In this document: in pieces, positions 7,102-12,358 of the stretch
Layout: each line of letters opens with the position of its first letter
How positions within the stretch are numbered: position 1 is the stretch's first letter
NCBI GenBank assembly: GCA_023414155.1
Contig: JAEZOG010000173.1
Span: forward strand, 1-12,358
DNA length: 12,358 nt
Direction: 5' to 3'
Source: Cyanobacteria bacterium OH_CFB_184
GTDB lineage: Bacteria; Cyanobacteriota; Vampirovibrionia; Gastranaerophilales; Gastranaerophilaceae
Position numbers and translations under genes: made by a program
Notes under the pieces: model-generated
What the model saw: only the letters and a program-made list of their open reading frames with translations
Databases searched by the model: none
Told to the model about the DNA's origin: nothing

Positions 7102-7142
7102 TTCTAGAATTTTTTTTTAAAAGTTGTATAAAATCTTGTTTA

Positions 7143-7661
7143 TTAGTTTTTAAAATAGTCTTTACCGCAAGATGTTTTTTTAGTCATTGTACATTCATAC
7201 AAATAGTCACTATAGCTGCATACATTATTGTCATTTGCTCTCAAGCATCGTTGAACTTTCATTGCTGCTTCACCTGAACAAGTATATTTTTTTGTCCATT
7301 GATCAACTATTAGTTGATTATTGTCGTTTCTAAACCAGTATAAGTAATAATCATATTCGTTTTGCAGATGTGATGGTAGTGTTTTTTTGTTACAGTAACT
7401 TGGGGATTTTTTTGCATAACTTGCTCTTAGTCTTTCATTTTCTTGGCTTTGTTGTTCTTCTTTTAGTCTTTGAGCCTTAACTTTTTCTAGGACTTCTTTA
7501 TCCCAGTCGTCGTATTTTTCATTTTGTTGTTGTGGTTGCGTTGTTCCAGTTATTGTGTTTACGATTTCTAGCCCCGAGTTGATTGCATTAAATACGTCAA
7601 AAGCTTGTGTAGCCTGTATTGATAGTAGCATTAAGGCAAGAGTGATTAGTATTCTTTTCAT
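7143..7661 (-). CDS. Secreted cysteine-rich protein, unknown function
   Basis: I do not recognise this 172-residue protein. Residues 1-20 are a clear Sec signal peptide (K2, R3, then a hydrophobic stretch, likely cut after TQA at 20), so it is exported to the periplasm or outside; no lipobox is present. Residues 43-85 are charged and Gln/Glu-rich, likely helical or coiled coil. The C-terminal half holds all six cysteines (90, 128, 139, 148, 157, 165), an even number suggesting three disulfides, and is rich in Tyr. ATG with AAAGGA upstream; the gene starts 15 bp after the stop of the membrane-protein gene, so the two form one operon and may act together at the envelope. Confidence 0.75.
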   Translation of the reverse strand: MKRILITLALMLLSIQATQAFDVFNAINSGLEIVNTITGTTQPQQQNEKYDDWDKEVLEKVKAQRLKEEQQSQENERLRASYAKKSPSYCNKKTLPSHLQNEYDYYLYWFRNDNNQLIVDQWTKKYTCSGEAAMKVQRCLRANDNNVCSYSDYLYECTMTKKTSCGKDYFKN

Positions 7662-7676
7662 ATGTTTATCCTTTCC

Positions 7677-8576
7677 TTATTTAAGTGTACTTGCATAATA
7701 AAGTCCTATAACAATAAGACTTAATGAAATTGTTGCTGTAATAATTTCAATCCAATGGTTAAATTTTTCTAGTTTTTCGGCTTTTTCAGGATTAAGCTCT
7801 TTTTCTTTGCGTTGTTTTTCTTCTAGTTGTTCTATTTTTTCATCCATTTTTTTATCAAAGTTGTCAATATTCGTGCCAAATTTATCAATGCTTTCACTGA
7901 TTTTTTCGGTTAATCCTCTTGGCTCAACAATTTTATGGCCTTTGGTAACATTACTTTTTAAACATAATGCCCATATTAAAATAAAAGGCCAAAAAGCTGG
8001 AATAAGATTAAGTAAGCAAATGGGCGTAATATGATTATGATCTTTATCATAAGCAATATTTGTCGGCAAAAAATAAAGATAAACAACAAATCCAGTCACA
8101 ATAAATGCTAGTAAGCCCCACCAAAAAGTATATTGGTTTCCGACATAAATTGCGGTGATAATAGATAAAACAAAACCAATAGTATTAATGATCTTGAATA
8201 TCATGCTTTCATGTTTTCTTTCATGCTCATTAGGGTCTTTAATTTTTTCAACTGCTTCGGTCTCAATTTTGTCTTTTATTCTTTCGAATTCTACTTCTGC
8301 ACCCGCATCTTCAAGAATTTTTTTGATAATTAAAGCTTCTGATTTTTTAAGCTTGTCTATTATGATGCTTGGAGCTGAATCAACTATATTTTTTGATTCT
8401 TTAAAACCTAGACCAGTGAACTCTTTTATTTTCTTTAATACTGATATTTTGTCAGTACCAGCAGATGTTAAAATGACTGAAATTTCATCTAATAAATATT
8501 CACTACAATGCTCGCATTGAATTGCATCTGTTCTAATTTCTTCTCCACAGAATTTGCATTTAGTCGTATTTGACAT
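7677..8576 (-). CDS. Zinc ribbon + bL12 C-terminal-like + superinfection-immunity membrane protein
   Basis: A 299-residue protein with an unusual domain order. Residues 5-28 form a zinc ribbon (C7, C10, C21, C24). Residues 31-97 closely match the C-terminal domain of ribosomal protein bL12: SVILTSAG, KISVLKKIKEFTGLGFKESK, VDSAP and LEDAGAEVEF. Two membrane segments follow (about 126-144 and 151-170), then YFLPTNIAY...ICLLNLIPAFWPFILIWAL (168-204), which fits the superinfection immunity (Imm, PF14373) family, a charged coiled coil (223-262) and a last membrane segment (276-295). The bL12 domain binds translation GTPases on ribosomes; Imm of T4 blocks DNA entry of superinfecting phage. A membrane role in exclusion is therefore plausible but inferred. 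First gene of a two-gene operon; ATG with AGGAG eight bases upstream. Confidence 0.75.
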   Translation of the reverse strand: MSNTTKCKFCGEEIRTDAIQCEHCSEYLLDEISVILTSAGTDKISVLKKIKEFTGLGFKESKNIVDSAPSIIIDKLKKSEALIIKKILEDAGAEVEFERIKDKIETEAVEKIKDPNEHERKHESMIFKIINTIGFVLSIITAIYVGNQYTFWWGLLAFIVTGFVVYLYFLPTNIAYDKDHNHITPICLLNLIPAFWPFILIWALCLKSNVTKGHKIVEPRGLTEKISESIDKFGTNIDNFDKKMDEKIEQLEEKQRKEKELNPEKAEKLEKFNHWIEIITATISLSLIVIGLYYASTLK

Positions 8577-8598
8577 ATTTCATTCTCCTATTAGGTAA

Positions 8599-8628
8599 AT
8601 TATATAACGTTATTGCAAAATTGTACAA
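8599..8628 (-). promoter_or_regulatory. Promoter of the membrane/secreted protein operon
   Basis: Minus strand TTGTAC (8623-8628) and a perfect TATAAT (8599-8604) with an 18-bp spacer, followed by AGGAG (8585-8589) and the ATG. It lies in the 141-bp gap that diverges towards the XRE regulator, which could therefore control it. Confidence 0.65.
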
Positions 8629-8717
8629 CTATAAATATCTATCATCATTGATTTATGGCTATAAAATGTGGAATATATTCGACTGCTTGTGCAAGAGTTA
8701 TATTTTAAAATTCTTTA

Positions 8718-8927
8718 ATGGGTATTCGAAAAATACAAAATGAAATAGGTAGACGATTACGGTCTTTGCGTTTAGATAAAGATCTTTCTCAAGAAGAGTT
8801 AGCATATAGTGTTAAAATCTCTCGTGATCACTTGTCAAATATTGAATGTGGTAAACATCCAATAAATATTAAAACTTTGTATAAGTTGGCTGAGTTTTTT
8901 GAGGTTGATTTAAAGTATTTCTTATAA
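8718..8927 (+). CDS. XRE-family (Cro/C1-type HTH) regulator
   Basis: A 69-residue protein consisting of one five-helix Cro/C1 domain: IGRRLRSLRLDKDLSQEELA (10-29), recognition region VKISRDHLSNIECGKHPIN (32-50), then IKTLYKLAEFFEVDLKYFL. It would bind DNA as a dimer and repress or activate neighbours. It diverges from the membrane-protein operon and precedes the recombinase/KAP genes, and inverted repeats of AATGATACA start seven bases after its stop, so it may govern both sides. No clear ribosome site precedes the ATG, only a weak AAGAG far upstream, so translation may be low or leaderless. Confidence 0.85.
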   Translation: MGIRKIQNEIGRRLRSLRLDKDLSQEELAYSVKISRDHLSNIECGKHPINIKTLYKLAEFFEVDLKYFL

Positions 8928-8933
8928 ATTACG

Positions 8934-8966
8934 AATGATACACAATATCAATCTGTATCATTGTGT
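8934..8966. promoter_or_regulatory. Double inverted repeat, candidate operator
   Basis: AATGATACA (8934-8942) and TGTATCATT (8954-8962) are perfect 9-bp arms, centres 20 bp apart (two helical turns). A second pair, ACACAAT (8940-8946) and ATTGTGT (8960-8966), is interlaced with it. No T-run follows, so it is unlikely to be a terminator. Probable binding site of the adjacent XRE protein or of the small recombinase. Confidence 0.5.
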
Positions 8967-9032
8967 AAATTGCCTCCAATTATTTACCTGATTATCTTTG
9001 GGTTTAACCTTGAAAACTCTTTATTTAAAGGG

Positions 9033-9061
9033 GTTACAAGTGATAATACATAATTTATAAT
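9033..9061 (+). promoter_or_regulatory. Promoter of the recombinase-KAP operon
   Basis: GTTACA (9033-9038), 17 bp, then a perfect TATAAT (9056-9061). A start near 9068 gives a leader of about 33 bases with AGGAGG before the recombinase ATG at 9101. Confidence 0.6.
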
Positions 9062-9082
9062 ATTAATATATTATGTATCATT
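9046..9082. promoter_or_regulatory. Inverted repeat flanking the -10 box, candidate operator
   Basis: ATACATAAT (9046-9054) and ATTATGTAT (9070-9078) are perfect 9-bp arms that bracket the TATAAT. The right arm runs into TGTATCATT (9074-9082), a third copy of the motif at 8934 and 8954. A protein bound here would cover the start of transcription. Confidence 0.5.
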
Positions 9083-9100
9083 CAGATAGGAGGTAATATT

Positions 9101-9667
9101 ATGGAATTCGTTCAGCCGATTAGAGATAAAAAGCAAATAGATACAATCAAGAAGCTTCTAAGACAAAATAGCTTAAGAGACTTTTGTTTATTCACTTTAG
9201 GAATTAATTCTGGATTAAGAATAAGTGACCTGCTTCAACTAAAAGTATCGGATATTTTAGATGGCAATAGAATAAAAGACAGAATTATCATTAGAGAGAT
9301 AAAAACTAATAAAAGTAAAGATTTTCCCGTTTCGGAAAATACTAAATCGGCATTAAAAGATTATTTGAAGTCAAGAAAAATCATTGATGTTAATGAGCCA
9401 TTATTTATTTCAAGAAAGAATAATGGCTTTTTATTACGCCAACAAGCATACCGTATAATAAATGATGTTGCTAAATCAGTAGGTATAAAAGAGAAAATAG
9501 GAACTCATACTTTGAGAAAAACTTTTGGTTATCATGCATATAATAGTGGATATGATATTACTATAATTCAAAAATTGTTTAATCATTCCAGCCCCAGTAT
9601 AACTTTACGTTATATTGGTATTACTCAAGATGAATTGGATGATGTGTATTTAAGCTTAGATTTGTAA
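9101..9667 (+). CDS. Small tyrosine recombinase, catalytic domain only
   Basis: A 188-residue site-specific recombinase that lacks the arm-binding and core-binding domains of the integrase at 2197-3297. The catalytic set is intact: R40 in NSGLRISD, K68, H136 and R139 in THTLRKTFGYH, H162 in FNHSS and nucleophile Y171 in LRYIG. Size and layout are those of FimB/FimE-like inverting recombinases and of small mobile-element recombinases. ATG with AGGAGG seven bases upstream. It is followed after 36 bp by the KAP ATPase gene and probably shares its transcript. What it recombines is unknown; the repeats just upstream are candidates. Confidence 0.9.
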   Translation: MEFVQPIRDKKQIDTIKKLLRQNSLRDFCLFTLGINSGLRISDLLQLKVSDILDGNRIKDRIIIREIKTNKSKDFPVSENTKSALKDYLKSRKIIDVNEPLFISRKNNGFLLRQQAYRIINDVAKSVGIKEKIGTHTLRKTFGYHAYNSGYDITIIQKLFNHSSPSITLRYIGITQDELDDVYLSLDL

Positions 9668-9703
9668 ATATTTACCTATGGTATAATGACTTTGGAGTGA
9701 AAT

Positions 9704-11194
9704 ATGGCACAAGATAAGTCAAATATATTTAAACTAGATAAAAAAGAGTTCAAAGAATATGAAAAAGCACCTTTCAATGATTGTTTTAAAAGTATTGAAC
9801 TATTTGGAGTCGCATTAAAAAATGATATTGAAACAAAAGAAACCCCTCATGTTTTGCTTTTAGACGCTGATTATGGAATGGGAAAAACTTTTTTTGTCAC
9901 TAGATTTACTCAATATCTGAGAAATAATAAAATAGACACAATATATTTTAGTGCTTGGGATAATGACTATATGCCAGAGGCTTTTATTTCTTTTACAAAG
10001 GAAATTATTGGCTACATAAATAAAAAGTATAAAGCTTCTAAATGGAAGACAGATGTTTTGAATTTGTTTTCGAAAATTGAAGATGTTGTAAGTGCCACAT
10101 CGATTAGCTTTTGTGACGTGCAAATTTCTTCCGCTGAGTTGATAAAAGCCTTTAAAAAAGAAACTGACCCGATAATTGAATTTAAAAAGGAACTAAAAAA
10201 ATTTATAAAAAAAATTCCAAATAATAAGTTGGTGATTATTGTTGATGAATTAGATAGATGCCGTCCCGATTATGCAATGAAAATTCTTGAGTGTATTAAA
10301 CATTTTTTTGATATTGAAGGATTATTTATCGTTATTCCTACTAACAAAGAAGCTTTACACGATTCAACTACGGCTTTATTTGGAATTGATAAAAAAACTA
10401 TTCATAAAGAATGTTATTTTAAAAAATTTTTTAACGATGAAAGAAAACTAAAAGCACCTACCGTAAAAGATTATGAATACATCCTAAAGCAATATATCAA
10501 CAAGGATAAACTTAAAATTGCTATTGATAGAAAGTTGATAAATGAAGATGGTGATAATTTTAATAGTATAAATACATTACTGTTGTCATTGGCAAAATAC
10601 GCACACAATGCAAATTTAAGTATTCGCGATACAAAAGATATAGCTAATGAAACTACAAGAATTTGTTGTCACTTTTATGAACCAGTTAGGACTGAATGGT
10701 TATCTTGTTTAATGGCATACAAATATAAAGATAAAAATTATCCGTTTACATATCCCCTACCAGCAGATCATTGCTTTTATGAGGAGAACCGAAGTTCTCA
10801 AAATCAGAAAAAAATTCTTTTAATGCTTAATATTTATAAATCATGTTTTACTAAACTAAAGCATTTAACAAATTATAATTTTGGTTCATATGATACTTTT
10901 TATTCGCGGAGCCTTGTTGGACTTAAGGAATGTCAACGTGATTTGACAACTTATGGTGAAGCAAGTTTGTGCTTGGAGAATAAAGAAAAGCTAGCGTTGG
11001 AGTTGTCTGCTAAATATCCTGATAATAATGATGTACAAGAAAATGTAGTTATTATCAGAAATGGAATAAAAGAGCAAAGGGCTGAAATTACAAATTATCA
11101 GAATAAATTTGGTTCTGATGAGGAGGATGAGTCAAGAAAAAGCAAATATGAGAGTATTGTATTCAGTCCAGAGAATCTTTATTTAGAAGAATAG
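9704..11194 (+). CDS. KAP-family P-loop NTPase
   Basis: A 496-residue STAND-related KAP ATPase. Walker A is DYGMGKTFF (56-64; K61, T62) and Walker B is KLVIIVDELDRCRPDYAMKI (175-194), the hallmark KAP sequence with DELDR. YFSAWDNDYMPEAFISF (81-97) fits the family's W-containing strand between them. Unlike many KAP proteins it shows no membrane segments, so it is probably cytosolic. Residues from about 320 on match nothing I recognise. KAP members include PifA of plasmid F, which blocks phage T7, so a defence role is plausible but unproven. ATG with GGAG at 9694-9697; downstream of the recombinase on the same strand; its last 16 bp overlap the end of a convergent gene. Confidence 0.85.
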   Translation: MAQDKSNIFKLDKKEFKEYEKAPFNDCFKSIELFGVALKNDIETKETPHVLLLDADYGMGKTFFVTRFTQYLRNNKIDTIYFSAWDNDYMPEAFISFTKEIIGYINKKYKASKWKTDVLNLFSKIEDVVSATSISFCDVQISSAELIKAFKKETDPIIEFKKELKKFIKKIPNNKLVIIVDELDRCRPDYAMKILECIKHFFDIEGLFIVIPTNKEALHDSTTALFGIDKKTIHKECYFKKFFNDERKLKAPTVKDYEYILKQYINKDKLKIAIDRKLINEDGDNFNSINTLLLSLAKYAHNANLSIRDTKDIANETTRICCHFYEPVRTEWLSCLMAYKYKDKNYPFTYPLPADHCFYEENRSSQNQKKILLMLNIYKSCFTKLKHLTNYNFGSYDTFYSRSLVGLKECQRDLTTYGEASLCLENKEKLALELSAKYPDNNDVQENVVIIRNGIKEQRAEITNYQNKFGSDEEDESRKSKYESIVFSPENLYLEE

Positions 11195-11391
11195 CTTTTA
11201 TTAGCTTGTTCTATAAGCTTTTTAAGATGGACTGTTGTTTCATTTGTTATAGTCGGATTTATTACAAATTTTTTGAAGTAAGGAAATGTTTTAATTATCT
11301 CTTGAGCTTGATAGACGCTATTAGCTGATATTTTTACTTCAATATTTCCTCCTCTTATAGTTGGTGTAATAATTGCCTTGTAAGTTTTCAT
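11179..11391 (-). CDS. Small conserved-looking protein, unknown function
   Basis: A 70-residue protein that I cannot name. It looks like a small alpha/beta domain: strand KTYKAIITPTI, strand GGNIEVKISANS, helix VYQAQEIIKTF. Short proteins with this shape (a strand pair, then A-N-x-x-x-A-x-x-I) are common on mobile elements, but that is recollection only. ATG with AAAGGA 11 bases upstream. It lies 33 bp downstream of the methyltransferase-like gene on the same strand, probably one operon, and its end overlaps the KAP ATPase gene by 16 bp tail to tail. Good coding character for its length. Confidence 0.6.
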   Translation of the reverse strand: MKTYKAIITPTIRGGNIEVKISANSVYQAQEIIKTFPYFKKFVINPTITNETTVHLKKLIEQANKSYSSK

Positions 11392-11424
11392 TATAATATT
11401 TCCTTTATTGTCATCTATTAGAAA

Positions 11425-12159
11425 TTAAAATAAACTAAGTTGAGATGAGTCGCCGTATTTCTTGGCTTTTTCAAGTTTTATTGAAACAGGAATTTCTAAA
11501 GAACTCTTTTGTTGTTCTAATTTGCTTTGAATATTATTTATAAAGAAAAGAGGCGTATATAACGCCTCTTGAATTTCCAAACTTAATGTATTGCCTTTTA
11601 TAACCTTTGCTGGGATTCCCAGTAGTGAAAGCTGTATGTACGTCATCTTATAGCATAAGTCATCAATATCCATTGCTTCGACATAGATTTTATTTTGATA
11701 ATTAATTCCCTTTTCTTTCAGTGTTTCAGCAAAAGCTATAATCATTCCGCCTGCACCACTACATGGTTCTGAAACGGTTATAATATTTTTATCTTTTAAG
11801 TTTTCCAAGTTGATAAGCTGAATTTCTGCCATCATTTTAGATACATGATAAGGAGTGAAGAACTGTCCTTTATAATTATTTCCCATATCATTGCTCATAA
11901 ATATTTGACCTAAGAAGTCTTGAAAATTTTCGCTTAATGCGGAGATTACAATAGCTAACATCTTGCTAAATATTTGTACTTCTTCTTTTGTATAATTGTG
12001 TGATATGTTTAAATATTTTTCTTCTATCTTTGGACTTTTATAAAATGGTTGAACTAATGAATATGTACTTAATGAAAGAAAATCACTAAATTTTGTCACT
12101 ATGTTCTTAGAATGATCAATTTGTTCAAGTTTTTTATTGAATTCCTTTAAATAGTCCAA
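11425..12159 (-). CDS. N6-adenine methyltransferase-like protein with C-terminal clamp motif
   Basis: A 244-residue protein of the N-6 DNA methylase (HsdM-like) family. GQFFTPYHVSKMM (98-110) and the SAM-binding motif I SEPCSGAGGMI (130-140) are clear, followed by an acidic AMDIDDLCY (162-170). At the place where motif IV, (N/D)PP(Y/F), is expected it reads GNTLSLEIQEALYTPLFF (189-206), so methyl transfer to DNA is doubtful; small relatives on plasmids and conjugative elements share this lack as I recall. The last five residues, QLSLF, match the sliding-clamp (DnaN) binding consensus. No restriction gene is nearby. The start is TTG, with AAGG eight bases upstream. Function is open: a clamp-bound SAM-binding protein or an orphan methylase. 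Confidence 0.75.
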   Translation of the reverse strand: MDYLKEFNKKLEQIDHSKNIVTKFSDFLSLSTYSLVQPFYKSPKIEEKYLNISHNYTKEEVQIFSKMLAIVISALSENFQDFLGQIFMSNDMGNNYKGQFFTPYHVSKMMAEIQLINLENLKDKNIITVSEPCSGAGGMIIAFAETLKEKGINYQNKIYVEAMDIDDLCYKMTYIQLSLLGIPAKVIKGNTLSLEIQEALYTPLFFINNIQSKLEQQKSSLEIPVSIKLEKAKKYGDSSQLSLF

Positions 12160-12238
12160 TTTTTTAACCTTTTTAATTATTTTTGTTCTAGAGAATACTG
12201 TGTAATCCCTGTTGAACTTTTATAAATTTATAAATATT

Positions 12239-12268
12239 TATATATTAAAGTTCTTTTTCTATTGTCAA
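12239..12268 (-). promoter_or_regulatory. Hybrid promoter formed by IS end upstream of the methylase gene
   Basis: Minus strand TTGACA (12263-12268) is a perfect -35 box made by the last six bases of the insertion sequence. TATATA (12239-12244) follows after 18 bp in the flanking DNA. It points at the methyltransferase-like gene, whose TTG is at 12159. Confidence 0.45.
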
Positions 12269-12358
12269 GCCCCCAGTTTTTGGTCCAAGTTTAAAGTTAG
12301 TATCTTAGCTTTAGGTGCTGGTGGTCTGTAGCCTAAAGAACTATGAGGTCTGACTTGA
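12263..12358 (-). mobile_element. End of an IS3/IS481-type insertion sequence
   Basis: The sequence from 12263 starts TGTCAAGCCCCC on the plus strand, ending CA on the minus strand as IS3-family termini do, and contains the end of a transposase gene. The rest of the IS, including its other inverted repeat and target duplication, is outside the window, so the exact boundary is inferred. Confidence 0.65.
12265..12358 (-). CDS. Transposase, C-terminal end only (DDE, IS3/IS481 type)
   Basis: Thirty codons before the stop are visible, reading QVRPHSSLGYRPPAPKAKI and then a short tail ending LGA. The RPHSSLGYRPPAP motif is the usual C-terminus of IS3/IS481-type DDE transposases (rve domain). The gene runs off the window edge, so whether the transposase is intact cannot be told. 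Its TGA stop overlaps the IS terminus and forms part of the TTGACA box. Confidence 0.85.
   Translation of the reverse strand, partial: QVRPHSSLGYRPPAPKAKILTLNLDQKLGA

Larger units (their letters stand above)
6388..7142. other. Long non-coding region with palindromes; candidate origin/control region
   Basis: About 755 bp, very AT-rich, with no convincing gene on either strand; only ORFs of ten codons or fewer with start codons were found. It contains the primase-operon promoter, a tiny ORF with a strong ribosome site, AT-rich inverted repeats ATACTAA/TTAGTAT (6496-6517) and TACTAT/ATAGTA (6979-6993), a 21-bp palindrome at 6844-6864, ACGTTT/AAACGT (7017-7037), two copies of TTTAATTAA around 7043-7065, and a terminator at 7079-7101. 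Position directly upstream of a primase-helicase operon is where many satellites and plasmids place their replication origin; that function is inferred. Confidence 0.4.

Noticed and set aside
7807..8520. Two plus-strand open frames inside the zinc ribbon/bL12 gene
   Set aside because: Antisense shadows of a gene with clear domain matches; Ser/Leu/Ile-rich without motifs.
9659..9687. Separate promoter for the KAP gene (TATAAT at 9682-9687)
   Set aside because: The -10 is perfect, but transcription would start at about 9694, on top of the ribosome site, and the -35 is poor; read-through from the recombinase promoter is more likely.
9860..10123. Minus-strand open frame inside the KAP ATPase gene
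   Set aside because: It lies across the Walker A region of a well-supported gene and shows no ribosome site or family features.
11425..12159. Type I restriction-modification system
   Set aside because: No HsdS or HsdR gene follows or precedes, and the methylase-like protein is short and lacks a visible motif IV.
12180..12358. Second copy of the tRNA 3' end (attR) near the right edge
   Set aside because: No sequence like GGTTCAAATCC or CTCCGCAACCA was found outside 1-37.

Overview
The window is AT-rich DNA (roughly 70% A+T) with strong Shine-Dalgarno sites. It opens with the 3' end of an initiator tRNA (tRNA-fMet) and continues into an integrated accessory element. The tRNA type, a Sec signal peptide on one product, and the zinc-ribbon and superinfection-immunity families seen suggest a low-GC bacterium, possibly a Gram-negative proteobacterium. 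The lineage cannot be fixed from this window.

Layout. (1) 1-163: tRNA-fMet end, its hairpin terminator, an 11-bp tandem repeat that looks like integrase arm sites, and a terminator for the first minus-strand genes. (2) 193-1972, minus: a two-gene module made of a nucleotide-hydrolase-like/TPR sensor protein (DUF4071 type) followed one base later by a TIR-like protein (DUF1863/MTH538 type). It sits between the tRNA and the integrase, a common place for anti-phage cargo. (3) 2197-3475, minus: excisionase-like and tyrosine integrase genes, overlapping by 20 bp. (4) 3580-6387, minus: a replication pair, a Prim-Pol primase followed by a P-loop helicase-like ATPase, driven by a good promoter at 6622-6650 through a long leader. 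(5) 6388-7142: about 750 bp with no convincing gene but several palindromes, the likeliest place for a replication origin or control region. (6) 7143-8576, minus: a two-gene envelope operon, comprising a zinc-ribbon/bL12-CTD/superinfection-immunity membrane protein and a secreted cysteine-rich protein.

(7) 8718-11194, plus: an XRE regulator diverging from the envelope operon, then a catalytic-domain-only tyrosine recombinase and a KAP-family P-loop ATPase in tandem. The gap between the regulator and the recombinase carries inverted copies of AATGATACA, likely operators. (8) 11179-12159, minus: a 70-residue unknown protein and a small N6-adenine methyltransferase-like protein that lacks a visible (N/D)PP(Y/F) catalytic motif but ends in a textbook sliding-clamp motif, QLSLF. 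(9) 12263-12358: one end of an IS3/IS481-type insertion sequence, whose last six bases form a consensus -35 box pointing at the methyltransferase gene.

Together the tRNA site, int/xis, primase plus helicase, and absence of capsid or conjugation genes look like a satellite- or plasmid-like integrative element carrying at least one, perhaps three, candidate conflict modules: TIR+DUF4071, the L12/superinfection-immunity membrane protein, and recombinase+KAP ATPase. No second att copy is visible, so the far end lies outside the window or has been lost.
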